Below the pieces are notes generated by a model that saw only the letters and a program-made list of their open reading frames with translations, did not search any database and was not told the DNA's origin. From Thioalkalivibrio sp. ALJ24 (GTDB lineage: Bacteria > Pseudomonadota > Gammaproteobacteria > Ectothiorhodospirales > Ectothiorhodospiraceae), in assembly GCF_000377785.1 (NCBI RefSeq), contig NZ_KB898726.1:151801-215800 (forward strand): a stretch of 64,000 nt of DNA, read 5' to 3'. This document shows positions 35,199-45,269 of the stretch, piece by piece (position 1 is the stretch's first letter; each line of letters starts with the position of its first letter). A program made the position numbers and the translations under genes.

Positions 35199-36879
35199 CT
35201 TCGTTCAACCAGGTCTTCATCACCTGCGCCACGCGCTTGGGATCCTCCTTCACCATACCGCGCACGGCCTCCAGATCCATCTCCTGCTGATCCTGCTCGG
35301 GCCCGCCGAGCGCGGCCACCGCCGAACCCTCGCCGGCCGCACCGCCAGCGGCCCCCGCGCCGGTACTCTGGTCCGTCAGCGCCAGGCTCTCCTCGCCCTC
35401 ATCCGGCTCCTGCTGCGAAGGACGCGCGCCAGAGCCGCTCATCAGGTGCTTCAGGGCCGGGCGCACGACCGTCAGCAGCACGATCAGCGCCAGCAGCAGC
35501 GCCCCCACAAGGCGGGCCAGGTCCATGAACCAGCCCTGGGTCCAGAACGGGCGCTCCTCTTCGACCATTTCGTCTTCCACCGGGGCCTCGAACGGGGCGC
35601 TCACCACATTGATCGAGTCACCGCGATCTTCGCTGAAGCCCACGGCCTGGCGCACCAGATTCTCCAGGCGTTCGATCTCCTCGGCATCCCGTGCCACGCG
35701 CTGGACCTCGCCGTCCTCGCCGACCTCCTCGCGGAAATCAACGACCACCGCGGTCGACAGACGCTCCACTCCCCCCGGCATCTCACGGATATGGGCGAAG
35801 CGGCGGTCCACCTCGAAGTTGCGGGTGGCCGAACTGGAGCGCTGGCCGGCCGGCGCATCCTCGGCATTTTCCTCGCCGTTTTCCTGCTCCTCGCCCACCG
35901 CGCCGCCGGCCGGCGGCTGGTTGGTCAGCGCACCCGGTACCCCCATCGGACCCTCGCCCATGTCGGGACGCAGATCATCCGACACCTGTTCCGAGCGCAG
36001 GGCGATGGTGTCCGGGTCGTACAGCTCCTCGGTGCGCTCGATCTCGGAGAAATCGATGTCCGCCGAGACCTGGACCCGCACGTGATCGCTCCCGACCAGC
36101 GGCGCCAGCAGATCGCGGATCGCCTCGGCATAGCGACGTTCCACCTGGCTGGTGAACGACAGCCGGTCCCCGCTCTGGCGCATACCGCGATCGTCCGCGC
36201 CGTCTTCAGTCAGGAGTCGTCCCCGCTGGTCCACCACCGTCACGTTCTCCGGCGACAGATCGGAGGTGCTGGATGCCACCATGTGCACGATCGCGCGGAC
36301 CTGGGATTCGCTCAGCGACCGGCCCCCGCGCAGGTGCACCGTGACCGATGCGCTGGCCGGCGTTCGTTCGCGGACGAAGACCGAATCCTCGCCCTCCGCG
36401 AGATGCACCCGGGCACGTTCCACCGCGTCCAGCGACGACACCGTGCGTCCCAGCTCGCCCTCCATCGCGCGGCGATGACGCGCACTCTCCATCATCCGGC
36501 TGGTACCGATGCCGGTATCTTCCTGCAGCAGTTCAAAGCCCACATCGCCGGAGCGCGGCAGCCCCTCGCCGGCGAGATGCAGGCGCGCCTCGCCCACATC
36601 GGCGCGCGGCACCTTGATCTGGCCGGTCCCGGAATCGACCCGGTAACGGATGCCCGCCCCGTCCAGGGCGGTAACGACCTCGGCCGCCTCGTCCTGTTCC
36701 AGCGAGGTATACAGCGGGACGTAGGTGGGGCTGAGTGCCCATATCAGGATGCCCGCAACGGCCGCCACCGCCCCGGCCAGCATGCCGATCAGGGCCAGCT
36801 GACGGCCGGCGGGCATGCTCCCGAAATCCTTGATGCCACCGCTTACGACGGCGGGCAGGCTTTGCTGTGCTGCGGCCAT
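35188..36879 (-). CDS. fliF: Flagellar MS-ring protein FliF
   Basis: 563 residues from the ATG at 36879, which has GGGAG 10 nt upstream; a TTG two codons earlier is possible but less likely. An N-terminal membrane helix (LALIGMLAGAVAAVAGILIW) precedes the ring-building motifs (YVPLYTSLEQDEAAEVVTAL; LARTVSS-like RTVSSLDAVERARVHLA; VTVVDQRGRLLT). A variable acidic loop lies near residues 300-350. A second helix (LVGALLLALIVLLTVVRPAL) and a FliG-binding tail (VRGMVKEDPKRVAQVMKTWL) end the protein. It is the first-assembled ring, probably recruited to the pole by FlhF. Confidence 0.96.
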   Translation of the reverse strand: MAAAQQSLPAVVSGGIKDFGSMPAGRQLALIGMLAGAVAAVAGILIWALSPTYVPLYTSLEQDEAAEVVTALDGAGIRYRVDSGTGQIKVPRADVGEARLHLAGEGLPRSGDVGFELLQEDTGIGTSRMMESARHRRAMEGELGRTVSSLDAVERARVHLAEGEDSVFVRERTPASASVTVHLRGGRSLSESQVRAIVHMVASSTSDLSPENVTVVDQRGRLLTEDGADDRGMRQSGDRLSFTSQVERRYAEAIRDLLAPLVGSDHVRVQVSADIDFSEIERTEELYDPDTIALRSEQVSDDLRPDMGEGPMGVPGALTNQPPAGGAVGEEQENGEENAEDAPAGQRSSSATRNFEVDRRFAHIREMPGGVERLSTAVVVDFREEVGEDGEVQRVARDAEEIERLENLVRQAVGFSEDRGDSINVVSAPFEAPVEDEMVEEERPFWTQGWFMDLARLVGALLLALIVLLTVVRPALKHLMSGSGARPSQQEPDEGEESLALTDQSTGAGAAGGAAGEGSAVAALGGPEQDQQEMDLEAVRGMVKEDPKRVAQVMKTWLNEDGR

Positions 36880-36907
36880 GATCAATGTTCTCCCGGAGGC
36901 TCAGGCA

Positions 36908-37249
36908 CTACACCTGCATCCGCATGATTTCCTGGTAGGCGTCCAGCAGACGGTTGCGGACCTGATTGGTGGCCTCGAAGGCCAGGCTGGACTTGTTCAT
37001 CGCGACCATCACCTGCGGCAGGGAGACGTTTTCATCCCCCAGCTCGAAACGGGTCTGCAGATCGTTGGCGTTCTGCTGGACCTCGTTGACGTTGCGCAGG
37101 GAATCGCGCAGCACATTCTGGAAGTCGACCCCGCCGGCCTGACCGGTCCCGCTGCCGGCGCCGCCGCCAGTGCCGGGAGCCTCGACCCCGCCGCTTTCCG
37201 ACAGTTGACGCATCTGCTGCAGTACGTTCTGGATCTGCATTTCACTCAT
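36908..37249 (-). CDS. fliE: Flagellar hook-basal body protein FliE
   Basis: 113 residues: a Gly/Ala-rich N-terminal half and the conserved C-terminal half (FQNVLRDSLRNVNEVQQNAN, ENVSLPQVMVAMNKSSLAFE, ATNQVRNRLLDAYQEIMRMQV). FliE joins the MS ring/export gate to the rod. The ATG follows GGAGG at good spacing and is about 27 nt from the start site predicted for the upstream sigma-54 promoter, so it heads the fliEFGHIJ(K) transcription unit. Confidence 0.95.
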   Translation of the reverse strand: MSEMQIQNVLQQMRQLSESGGVEAPGTGGGAGSGTGQAGGVDFQNVLRDSLRNVNEVQQNANDLQTRFELGDENVSLPQVMVAMNKSSLAFEATNQVRNRLLDAYQEIMRMQV

Positions 37250-37286
37250 GCCCTGCCTCCGGCATACGATCTCGGGGGAGTTTCAA

Positions 37287-37301
37287 GCAAAAATGGGGCC
37301 A
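37287..37301 (-). promoter_or_regulatory. Sigma-54 promoter of the fliE operon
   Basis: The minus strand reads TGGCCCCATTTTTGC, with GG and GC at the exact -24/-12 spacing of RpoN promoters and 9 of 11 consensus positions. It lies in the 58-base gap between the fleR stop and the fliE start and would begin transcription near 37276. FleR and/or FleQ are the likely activators. Confidence 0.8.
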
Positions 37302-37307
37302 TAATCA

Positions 37308-38681
37308 TCAGATGGAGCCGGTACGCGGCACCTGGATCCCCGATTCACGCAGGCGCGCCAGCTTGTAGCGCAGCGTACGGGGACTGATCCCGAGGCGTTC
37401 CGCGGCCTCCTTGCGCCGACCGCCGGATTCGCGCAGGACGTTCAGGATCACCCGGCTCTCCTGGCTCTGCAGGGTCTGTTCCAGCAGCGGGGCCGCCGGA
37501 TTGTCGTCACCAGCGCCCGCCGAATCCACCGAAGCGCCAGCCATGCTGGCACCCTGCTCCGCTTCCAGCATGTCGGCATCCAGCCAGATGGCTTGTGCAT
37601 CCACGCGTCCGTCGGCCGGATCGCCGGCCAGGGTCGCGGCCCGCTCCATCACGTTGGCCAGCTCGCGCGCATTGCCGGGCCAGTGATGGCCCATCAATCG
37701 CGCCTCGGCCTCCGGAGTCAAGTCGACCAGACGCCCCTGACTGGCACGGCTCAGCAACGCGCGCGCCAGCGACGGGATGTCCTCCGGGCGCTCGCGCAAC
37801 GGCGGGATGCGCACCGGGAACACGCTCAGGCGGTAGTAGAGATCCTCGCGCAGCGCGCCTTCGGCCACCGCCTCCCGCAGATCGCGGTTGGAGGTGGCGA
37901 TCACCCGCACGTCCACCTGCCGGGTGCGACGCGCGCCCAGGGGCTCGACCTCCTGCTCCTGCAGGACCCGCAGCAGCTTGGGTTGCAGATGCACCGGGAT
38001 CTCGGTGACCTCATCCAGCAACAGGGTGCCACCGTCGGCCTGCACGAACTTGCCGGGGCGCGCCTCGATCGCCCCGGTGAACGCGCCCTTGGCATGCCCG
38101 AACAGCAGAGCCTCCAGCATGGCCTCCGGCAACGCGGCGCAGTTGATCGCCTCGAACGGCGCCCCGGCACGCGGCGAACGTGCGTGGATCTGACGCGCCA
38201 GGACCTCCTTGCCCACCCCCGATTCGCCGGTGATGAAGACCGTCGCGGAGGTTCGCGCGATGCGCTCGGCAAAGGCGTCCAGCGAACGCATGCGCTCGCT
38301 GCGGGCGACCATCTCGGGGATGCGCGGCTGGTTCCCGGGCCCGGGCAGCTGATCCCGCAGCCACTGTGCCAGCGGGGCGGCCATGTCCGGCAGACCGAAA
38401 TGAGCGTCCACTCCGGCACGCATCGCGGCGATCTCGTTGTCGTGGGTGGCCTCGGGGCTCACCACCGCAACGGGGAGATGCGCGGGGATCCGTTCGCGCA
38501 GTTCCGCCGTGGCCGGATGGGCGATCAGGACCACCTCGGGACGCAGCGTTTCCAGCGAGCGTTCGAGCTCGCGATCATCGCAGTCCTGGAGGCGAACCCG
38601 GGGAATGGTGGCCAGCACCTGCACCACGCTTTCGCGCAGGGTGGCGTCGGCGTTGACCAGAAGAAGGGTCGCTCGAGGCAT
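37308..38681 (-). CDS. fleR: FleR-like sigma-54-dependent flagellar activator with degenerate receiver
   Basis: 457 residues from the ATG at 38681. The N-terminal ~120 residues have the receiver fold but lack its chemistry. The acidic pair reads VNADA, the phosphoacceptor position falls in VVLIAHPAT with no Asp, and the lysine region reads AHFGLPD. The AAA+ domain is complete: Walker [18 protein letters not shown], the sigma-54 contact motif [18 protein letters not shown] (Walker B) and the arginine region [16 protein letters not shown]. The C-terminal HTH (Fis-type) is [20 protein letters not shown]. It has its own sigma-54 promoter. No FleS kinase gene is present beside it, so it probably acts without phosphorylation. 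Being a paralogue of FleQ is an alternative description. Confidence 0.85.
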   Translation of the reverse strand: MPRATLLLVNADATLRESVVQVLATIPRVRLQDCDDRELERSLETLRPEVVLIAHPATAELRERIPAHLPVAVVSPEATHDNEIAAMRAGVDAHFGLPDMAAPLAQWLRDQLPGPGNQPRIPEMVARSERMRSLDAFAERIARTSATVFITGESGVGKEVLARQIHARSPRAGAPFEAINCAALPEAMLEALLFGHAKGAFTGAIEARPGKFVQADGGTLLLDEVTEIPVHLQPKLLRVLQEQEVEPLGARRTRQVDVRVIATSNRDLREAVAEGALREDLYYRLSVFPVRIPPLRERPEDIPSLARALLSRASQGRLVDLTPEAEARLMGHHWPGNARELANVMERAATLAGDPADGRVDAQAIWLDADMLEAEQGASMAGASVDSAGAGDDNPAAPLLEQTLQSQESRVILNVLRESGGRRKEAAERLGISPRTLRYKLARLRESGIQVPRTGSI

Positions 38682-38717
38682 GGCTGCCGTCCTGTCTTGG
38701 GATTCGGACTGCCTCAA

Positions 38718-38732
38718 GCAGGCGGCGTGCCA
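38718..38732 (-). promoter_or_regulatory. Sigma-54 promoter of fleR
   Basis: The minus strand reads TGGCACGCCGCCTGC, matching TGGCACG-N4-TTGC at 10 of 11 fixed positions with correct spacing. It lies in the 143-base fleQ-fleR gap, with the predicted start near 38707, about 26 nt before the fleR ATG. The arrangement implies that fleR is a FleQ target, as fleSR is in Pseudomonas. Confidence 0.87.
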
Positions 38733-38824
38733 GATGTTTTTTCTTCTTTATTTTCCGGGACCTGTGATTGCCTTTGCCGCTTTTCGTCGGGATCCCGACA
38801 GCGGCAAGGGCTTGCCGCCGCCGG

Positions 38825-40225
38825 TCAGGCGTCAGAATCCCGTCCCAGACCGAACTTGCGCATGCGTTCCACCAGGGTGGTCCGCCGCATCCCCAGCCGT
38901 CGCGCGGCGCGCGCCACCACGTGCCCGGTTTCGGTCAACGCCGATTCAATCATGCTGCGCTCGAGATCGTTGAGGAAGTCGCGCAGGTCGACCCCCTCGG
39001 GCGGCAGCCCGTTCTCCCCCAGCACGCCATTGCCCGCGGCCGACGGGGCGGCCGCAGCAGCCCCGGTGCCCGGCTCAGGGGCGGAACCACTACGGTCCTC
39101 CACCCCCTCCGGCCGCACGCGCGGCGGGAGCTGGCCAAGATCCACCGGCAGATCGGGATACATGATGGACAGCTGTTCCAGCAGATTGGCCAGCTCGCGG
39201 ATGTTGCCCGACCACTCCAGGCGCCCGAGATGATGGACCACCGCAGGGGTCAGGTGCGCCGGGGTCGCCCCCTGCTCGCGCAGCCGCTCCTCCAGCGCCG
39301 ATACCAGCAGCGGGATGTCGCTCGAGCGTTCGCGCAGCGGCGGCAGTTCGATGGGAAAGACGTTCAGGCGGAAAAACAGGTCCTGGCGGAACTGCCCTTC
39401 GGCCACGGCTTCGTCGAGGTTGCGGTGGGTTGCAGCAATGATGCGTGCCTGGGTGGTGATGGACTTGTTCGAGCCCACCCGCTCGAACACCCGCTCCTGC
39501 AGTACCCGCAGCAGCTTCACCTGCATGGGCAGCGGCATGTCCCCGATCTCGTCGAGGAACAATGTGCCGTCTCCGGCCAGTTCGAAACGCCCGGTACGCG
39601 CAGTGAAGGCCCCGGTAAACGCCCCCTTCTCGTGCCCGAACAGTTCGCTCTCCAGCAGATCCGGCGGGATCGCACCGCAGTTGACCGCGACAAACGGCCG
39701 GTCCGCCCGCTCCGAGGCGTCGTGGATCGCACGGGCGACCACTTCCTTGCCGGAGCCGGTCTCGCCCAGGATCAGGGCCGTGGCATCGGTACGCGCCACC
39801 TGCGCCACCAGGCGCTTCACGCCGACCATGGTCGGGTGGCTGCCGACCAGACCGGGTACGTCGTCATGCATGCGCTGCCCGCCGAACCGCAGCCACTGCA
39901 GGATCTGGGTGACCCGCGAGACCGGCACCGGATGTTCCACCACCCAGTCCACCGCATGGTGGTCCACACTGCCACCATCGGTCGGCTGGGCCACCACCGG
40001 CAGGTTGTCAGGCGCACTGTCGGCCTGGGCGGCCACCGTCGATGCCGGCCCGCACAGCCAGATGGCAGCCGGTTCCCGGCTGCCGTCGGTCAGCCCGTCG
40101 GCATCGATGCGGGTCTCGGCTTCGCAGCCGATGGAGGAAAGAATGGCCCGGGTATCGCGGGCGGCCTCGGGTTCACCACCCAGGGCAATGTGGAGTCCGT
40201 TGTCGTCGTCCGCAGATTTCGCCAT
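38825..40225 (-). CDS. fleQ: Flagellar master regulator FleQ
   Basis: 466 residues. The N-terminal ~125 residues are a degenerate receiver (FleQ domain) without phosphorylation residues. The AAA+ domain has Walker [24 protein letters not shown] in [17 protein letters not shown], Walker [38 protein letters not shown] and [20 protein letters not shown] Fis-type HTH ([20 protein letters not shown]) ends the protein. High similarity through the core to Pseudomonas FleQ and the position before fleR and fliE make the identity strong. The sequence just before the AAA+ domain reads [10 protein letters not shown], without the LFRS motif used by P. aeruginosa FleQ to bind c-di-GMP. Confidence 0.93.
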   Translation of the reverse strand: MAKSADDDNGLHIALGGEPEAARDTRAILSSIGCEAETRIDADGLTDGSREPAAIWLCGPASTVAAQADSAPDNLPVVAQPTDGGSVDHHAVDWVVEHPVPVSRVTQILQWLRFGGQRMHDDVPGLVGSHPTMVGVKRLVAQVARTDATALILGETGSGKEVVARAIHDASERADRPFVAVNCGAIPPDLLESELFGHEKGAFTGAFTARTGRFELAGDGTLFLDEIGDMPLPMQVKLLRVLQERVFERVGSNKSITTQARIIAATHRNLDEAVAEGQFRQDLFFRLNVFPIELPPLRERSSDIPLLVSALEERLREQGATPAHLTPAVVHHLGRLEWSGNIRELANLLEQLSIMYPDLPVDLGQLPPRVRPEGVEDRSGSAPEPGTGAAAAAPSAAGNGVLGENGLPPEGVDLRDFLNDLERSMIESALTETGHVVARAARRLGMRRTTLVERMRKFGLGRDSDA

Positions 40226-40282
40226 TCGCTCGAGGGCTCCGGTCGTGGGTTTGCGGCCTCCTCCGTGAAACCAGTCGCAGTA

Positions 40283-40831
40283 TCAATGCGACCCCGCGCC
40301 GCCGTCAACTTTCTGTCGCTTTTCCGCCACGTCCCGACGGTGCAGCCGAAAGATCCAGCGCCCCAGTGCATCGTGCATGCGGTCATCATGCGGGGTCCAG
40401 CGGATCAGCTGGGCGTTCTCGCGCGGCGTCGGCGTCTCGACACCCAGAACCAGCGGCTGGGGCAGGAAATCGCTCAGATAGAGGGCCAGGCGGTCTGCGT
40501 CGTCACCCAGCGTACCCGCCGGGAGCACCATCCCGCCGCGGCTGATGACCACCGGGCGGGCCGTCGGACGCTCGGGTTCGAGGGCCTCGGCCAGCAGGTG
40601 CACCAGCAGGTCCAGCTTGCGCTCCAGCCGCTGCAGTTCCAGCGCCGTCTCGTCGGCAACCCCGTGCGCCGCGTGACCGCGGCCTCCTCCCGCCTCGAAC
40701 AGTTCCATGCCGTCCACCAGCCGCTCGGCCAGTTCCCCGCGAGTAACCGGCCGATTGGTCGGCCCCACCGCCAGCGACGTGCGCACCGTCAGGGTATCGC
40801 CCAGCCAGTCACTCCAGTCCTGCTCGCTCAT
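40283..40831 (-). CDS. PilZ-like (tPilZ-type) protein upstream of fleQ
   Basis: The ATG at 40831 (GGGAGCGAAGAC upstream) gives 182 residues. A long helix with heptad character at about 55-80 (LELQRLERKLDLLVHLLAEAL) is followed by a beta-rich part with PVVISRGGMVLPAGTLGD, which resembles the (D/N)xSxxG strand of PilZ domains, and LYLSDFLPQPLVLGVETP. The RxxxR c-di-GMP motif is not evident. A helix plus degenerate PilZ is the layout of the tetrameric tPilZ family known from Xanthomonas. It lies between purL (30 nt upstream) and fleQ (57 nt downstream), suggesting a link to motility control. Family assignment is tentative. Confidence 0.5.
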   Translation of the reverse strand: MSEQDWSDWLGDTLTVRTSLAVGPTNRPVTRGELAERLVDGMELFEAGGGRGHAAHGVADETALELQRLERKLDLLVHLLAEALEPERPTARPVVISRGGMVLPAGTLGDDADRLALYLSDFLPQPLVLGVETPTPRENAQLIRWTPHDDRMHDALGRWIFRLHRRDVAEKRQKVDGGAGSH

Positions 40832-40861
40832 GTCTTCGCTCCCCTGCACGGATGCGCTGGT

Positions 40862-43800
40862 TCAGCCCGCGAATGCCCGGGCATTGCGGAAAAGACGCAT
40901 CCACGGGCCATCTTCGCCCCACTCTTCGGGATGCCAGCTGTGCTGCACCGTACGGAACACCCGCTCCGGATGCGGCATCATGATCGTCGCGCGTCCATCC
41001 TCGCTGGTAAAGGCGGTCGCCCCGCGCGGCGAACCGTTGGGGTTGGCCGGATAGGCCTCGGCCGGCGAGTCATCGGCCTCCACGTAACGCAGCGCGGCCC
41101 GGTCATGCACCGGGGTCTGCCCGGGATACTCCACCCGGCCCTCGCCATGGGACACCGCCACCGGCAATACCGAGCCCCCCATGCCGTCCAGCAGGACCGA
41201 CGGCCCCGGCTCGACCCGCACCAGCGACAGCCGCGCCTCGAACTGTTCGGACCGATTGCGCACGAAATGCGGCCAGTGGTCGGCCCCCGGTATCAGCGGC
41301 GCCAGGCGCGACAGCATCTGACAGCCATTGCAGACCCCCAGGCTGAAGGTATCGTCGCGCTCGAAGAACGCCGCGAACTGGTCCCGCAGCCCCGCATGGT
41401 TGAGGATGGTGCGCGCCCATCCGCCACCGGCACCCAGCACGTCACCGTAAGAGAAGCCGCCACAGGCGGCCAGCCCCTGCATTCCGGCCAGGTCCTGACG
41501 CCCCTCCAGAAGGTCGGTCATGTGCACGTCCACCGGCCGGAAGCCGGCCCGTTCGAAGGCCGCCGCCATCTCCAGCTGGCCGTTGACCCCTTGCTCGCGC
41601 AGGATTGCCACGCGCGGACGGACCCCCGTGGCGATGAACGGCGCCGCAATGTCCTCGGCCGGATCGAAGCGCAGGCGCTCGCACAACCCGTCATCCGCAT
41701 CGATGCGGGCATATTCCTCGTCGGCGCACTCGGGGTTGTCGCGCAGTCGCTGCATACGCCAGCTGGTGGCCTGCCACTGCCGCTGCAGCCGCGCGCGCGT
41801 GGATTCCAGCAGGCTCCGCCCGGCCTGCCGCACCTGAACGGCATCGTCCGCGCGCAGCCGCGCGACCGCGTGCAGCCGGTCACCGAGACCGGCGCGCTGC
41901 ATCGCATCCGTCAGCGCCTCCTCGGCCCCGGCGCGCATCTGGATCACCGCCCCCAGCTCCTCGTTGAACAGCCAGGCCGCGGCATCGGGCACCGCTTCCG
42001 GCACCTCGATGTCCAGACCCGACCGTCCGGCGAAGCCCATCTCCAGCAACGTGGTGATCAGCCCACCGTCGGAGCGGTCGTGATACGCGCACACCAGGCC
42101 CTCGCGCCGCAGCACGCCAAGTTCTGCCACGAAGGCCCGCAGGGCCACCGGATCCTCGACGTCGGGCGGGACCTCGCCGATCCCGGCCCCGGTCTGCGCC
42201 AGCGCGGAACCGCCCAGACGCATCTTCCCGCCGGCCAGATCCACGAACCACAGGCTGCCACCCTCCCGCGGATCCGGCTGTGGCGTCAGGCTGCGCCGGG
42301 CATCCGCGACCGGCGCAAAGCCCGACACCACCAGCGTCACCGGCGCGTGCATGTGGCGCTCCCGGCCCGCCTCGTCCTGCCACACGGTGCGCATGGACAG
42401 CGAATCCTTGCCCACCGGAATGCTGATGCCCAGCTGTGGACACAGGTCCTCGGCCACCGCCTGCACGGTGTCGAACAGACCGGCCTCCTCGCCCGGCACG
42501 CCGGCGGCCGCCATCCAGTTCGCGGACAGCCGGATCGCATGGGTACCGTCGATGTCCGCCGCGGCCAGATTGGTCACCACCTCGCCGATCGCCATGCGTC
42601 CGGAGGCCGGGGCAGACAGGATCGCCACCGGCGAACGTTCGCCCATGGCCATCGCCTCGCCGGTGGAACCCTCGAAATCGGTCAGCGTCACCGCACAGTC
42701 GGCCACCGGTACCTGCCACGGCCCCACCATCGGATCACGTGCCACGAGACCGCCCACGGAACGGTCACCGATGGTGATCAGGAAATGCTTGGCGGCCACC
42801 GCCGGCAGGTTCAGCACCCATTGCAGCGCGTCCTGCAGATCCAGGCTGTCGGTCTCCAGCGGCGTGACCGGCGGCGCGCGGCGCCGATCCTCGCGGGTCA
42901 TCTTCGGCGTGCTTCCCAGCAGCATTCCCATCGGCATGTCCACCGCCGGCTGGTTGAACAGCCGGTCGTCGACCCGCAGATGGCCGTCGTCGGTGGCCTC
43001 GCCGACCACCGCGAACGGTGCCCGTTCGCGCTCGCAGATCGCGCGGAAGGCCTCCAGCGCCGCCGCGTCCACCGCCAGCACGTAGCGCTCCTGCGCCTCG
43101 TTGCACCACAGCTCCATCGGCGACAGGCCGGGCTCGGCGGTGGGTACCTCGCGCAGCTCCATGCGCCCGCCCCGTCCGGCATCGTCGAGGATCTCCGGGA
43201 TCGCGTTGGACAGCCCGCCGGCACCCACGTCGTGGATGGAGCGGATCGGGTTGTCCGCGCCCAGCGCGGTGCAGCGGTCGATCACCTCCTGGCAGCGGCG
43301 CTGGATCTCGGGATTGCCGCGCTGCACGGACGCGTAGTCCAGCGCCTCGCTGCTCGCCCCGCTGGCCATCGACGAAGCGGCCCCGCCGCCCAGCCCGATC
43401 AGCATCGCCGGGCCGCCCAGCACCACGATGGGCGTCTGTGCAGGCACGTCGCCCTTGTACACGTGCTCGCCGCGCATCGATCCCACGCCCCCGGCCAGCA
43501 TCACCGGCTTGTGGTAGCCGTACAGCACCTCGCCCCCGTCCGGGTGCGGCAGCTCGGTCTCCAGCGTACGGAAATAGCCGCACAGTGCCGGCCGCCCGAA
43601 TTCGTTGTTAAATGCCGCGGCCCCGATCGGCCCCTCCAGCATGATGTTCAGTGCGCTCTCGATTCTCCCCGGACGACCGAAATCCTGCTCCCAGGGCTGC
43701 GGATGCTCCGGGATACGCAGGTTGGACACGGTAAAGCCGGTCAGCCCGGCCTTGGGCTTAGACCCGCGCCCGGTCGCACCCTCGTCGCGGATCTCGCCGC

Positions 43801-44740
43801 CGGAGCCGGTGGCCGCTCCCGGCCAGGGGGAGATCGCCGTCGGATGATTATGGGTCTCCACCTTCATCAATACTGGCAGGTCCAGCGACTCGCGCCGATA
43901 TTCGCCGTCGGCGTCGGGCATCAGCCGCACCCCGTGGTGACCCTCGATCACCGAGGCATTGTCGCTGTAGGCGGACAGCACGCCTTGCGGGTGCTTCCGG
44001 TGCGTCTCGCGGATCATCCCGAACAGCGTGCGGTCCTGCGCCTCGCCATCCACCACCCAGTCGGCGTTGAAGATCTTGTGGCGACAGTGTTCGGAATTGG
44101 CCTGCGCGAACATCATCAGTTCGGCGTCGGTGGGCGCCCGCCCCAGCGCGCGGTAGCCCTCGGTCAGATAATCGATTTCCTCGCTCGACAGGGCCAGCCC
44201 GAGCTCGCCGTTGGCCCGTTCCAGCGCGCTGCGGGCATCCGGCTCCAGCGTCACGGTCTGCAGCGACCGCGGGGTCTCGGTACGGAACAGCGCACCCGCA
44301 TCGGCCGGATCTTCGATCACCGCCTCGGTCATGCGGTCGAACAGCGGCGCGGCCAGTTCGGCCAGCGACAGTGACTCCGACCATTCGCCCGCCAGGTACC
44401 AGTGCGTGCCGCGCTCGATGCGTTCCACCGCACCTTCCAGCCCCGCGTGCCACGCGATCTCGGTGGCCTTGGAGGACCACGCGCTGATGGTGCCCGGGCG
44501 CGGGATCACCACCGGCTCACGGCGCGCCTCGAAACCGGGCGCCGTCCACGGATCTCCCTCTTCCAGCAGTGCGGCCAGGCGCTGCTCCTCCTCGGGATGC
44601 AGGCGGCGGTGCAGCTGCACGAAATACAGATAACGGGCGGCCAGCCGAACCGTCCCTCCGGTACGTTCGCCCAGCGCCGCCTCCAGCGTCCGCAGCCGAA
44701 AGGACGAAACCGCCGTGCCGCCTTCAAAAACCCGCATCAT
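40862..44740 (-). CDS. purL: Phosphoribosylformylglycinamidine synthase PurL
   Basis: 1,292 residues, the length of the single-chain gammaproteobacterial enzyme. It converts FGAR, glutamine and ATP to FGAM in purine synthesis. The N-terminal domain starts [17 protein letters not shown]. The linker and two FGAM-synthase domains contain [39 protein letters not shown] and [17 protein letters not shown]. The C-terminal class I glutaminase has the catalytic cysteine in [19 protein letters not shown] and the histidine in [16 protein letters not shown] candidates further upstream run into the ssrA region and lack similarity, so the tandem ATG at 44740 is preferred, with GGGTGAC upstream. Confidence 0.97.
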   Translation of the reverse strand: MMRVFEGGTAVSSFRLRTLEAALGERTGGTVRLAARYLYFVQLHRRLHPEEEQRLAALLEEGDPWTAPGFEARREPVVIPRPGTISAWSSKATEIAWHAGLEGAVERIERGTHWYLAGEWSESLSLAELAAPLFDRMTEAVIEDPADAGALFRTETPRSLQTVTLEPDARSALERANGELGLALSSEEIDYLTEGYRALGRAPTDAELMMFAQANSEHCRHKIFNADWVVDGEAQDRTLFGMIRETHRKHPQGVLSAYSDNASVIEGHHGVRLMPDADGEYRRESLDLPVLMKVETHNHPTAISPWPGAATGSGGEIRDEGATGRGSKPKAGLTGFTVSNLRIPEHPQPWEQDFGRPGRIESALNIMLEGPIGAAAFNNEFGRPALCGYFRTLETELPHPDGGEVLYGYHKPVMLAGGVGSMRGEHVYKGDVPAQTPIVVLGGPAMLIGLGGGAASSMASGASSEALDYASVQRGNPEIQRRCQEVIDRCTALGADNPIRSIHDVGAGGLSNAIPEILDDAGRGGRMELREVPTAEPGLSPMELWCNEAQERYVLAVDAAALEAFRAICERERAPFAVVGEATDDGHLRVDDRLFNQPAVDMPMGMLLGSTPKMTREDRRRAPPVTPLETDSLDLQDALQWVLNLPAVAAKHFLITIGDRSVGGLVARDPMVGPWQVPVADCAVTLTDFEGSTGEAMAMGERSPVAILSAPASGRMAIGEVVTNLAAADIDGTHAIRLSANWMAAAGVPGEEAGLFDTVQAVAEDLCPQLGISIPVGKDSLSMRTVWQDEAGRERHMHAPVTLVVSGFAPVADARRSLTPQPDPREGGSLWFVDLAGGKMRLGGSALAQTGAGIGEVPPDVEDPVALRAFVAELGVLRREGLVCAYHDRSDGGLITTLLEMGFAGRSGLDIEVPEAVPDAAAWLFNEELGAVIQMRAGAEEALTDAMQRAGLGDRLHAVARLRADDAVQVRQAGRSLLESTRARLQRQWQATSWRMQRLRDNPECADEEYARIDADDGLCERLRFDPAEDIAAPFIATGVRPRVAILREQGVNGQLEMAAAFERAGFRPVDVHMTDLLEGRQDLAGMQGLAACGGFSYGDVLGAGGGWARTILNHAGLRDQFAAFFERDDTFSLGVCNGCQMLSRLAPLIPGADHWPHFVRNRSEQFEARLSLVRVEPGPSVLLDGMGGSVLPVAVSHGEGRVEYPGQTPVHDRAALRYVEADDSPAEAYPANPNGSPRGATAFTSEDGRATIMMPHPERVFRTVQHSWHPEEWGEDGPWMRLFRNARAFAG

Positions 44741-44839
44741 TGTCACCCGGTATGCCGTGGTTGGAGCCTCGATCAAGCCGCGCATTGTAACGGATGCGCG
44801 GGAACTCCGGCTGCGGTACCCTGTCTCAGTAGTTGCGAA

Positions 44840-45201
44840 GGGGGCGACCTGGATTCGACGCGGGTCGCAAAACCTGAGGTGCATGCCGAGGATGTAGTGA
44901 GCCTCGTAAAAATCACTGCAAAAAAATAGTTGCCAACGACGACAACTACGCACTCGCCGCTTAAAACCCGGTAGGGTGCCGTCCGACTGGAGCCGTGCTT
45001 GTGCGTCCAGTATCGGGCGTCGACTCTCACAAGCTCGCGGTGAAGCGTGCCCGGCGCGGATCCGTTAAAACTCAACCGGGATCGCCAGTCGTCTTCCCTG
45101 CCTGTCGGGTAGCGGCTGGTTAAACGCAAAGACAGGATAAGCATGTAGAGCCGAGGGCGGAGGGCCTGCGGACGCGGGTTCGATTCCCGCCGCCTCCACC
45201 A
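44840..45201 (+). ncRNA. ssrA: Transfer-messenger RNA (tmRNA)
   Basis: The 5' end GGGGGCGACCTGGATTCGACG and the 3' end with a T-arm (GGTTCGATTCCCGCC) and CGCCTCCACCA pair as a 7-bp tRNA-like acceptor stem. The tag frame runs from GCC at 44932 to TAA at 44962-44964 and encodes [10 protein letters not shown]. This is one residue different from the E. coli tag (ANDENYALAA) and keeps the ALAA protease signal. It rescues stalled ribosomes with SmpB. It is divergent from purL and followed by an intrinsic terminator. Confidence 0.97.
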
Positions 45202-45217
45202 CATTCTGAAGACAATC

Positions 45218-45240
45218 AGGCGCCTGCGGGCGCCTTTTTT
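45218..45240 (+). terminator. Intrinsic terminator of ssrA
   Basis: AGGCGCC (45218-45224), loop TGCG, GGCGCCT (45229-45235), then a run of T through 45240. It is 16 nt after the tmRNA CCA. Confidence 0.92.
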
Positions 45241-45269
45241 CGTTGACTATCCAACGGTGCACCCACCCC

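Noticed and set aside
38768-44374. A 1,868-codon open frame on the plus strand opposite fleR, fleQ, the PilZ-like gene and purL
   Set aside because: It is antisense to four recognised genes and runs across their boundaries. Its composition (runs of His, Arg, Gln, Gly, Pro) is what GC-biased third positions produce on the opposite strand. It has no domain or ribosome-binding site.
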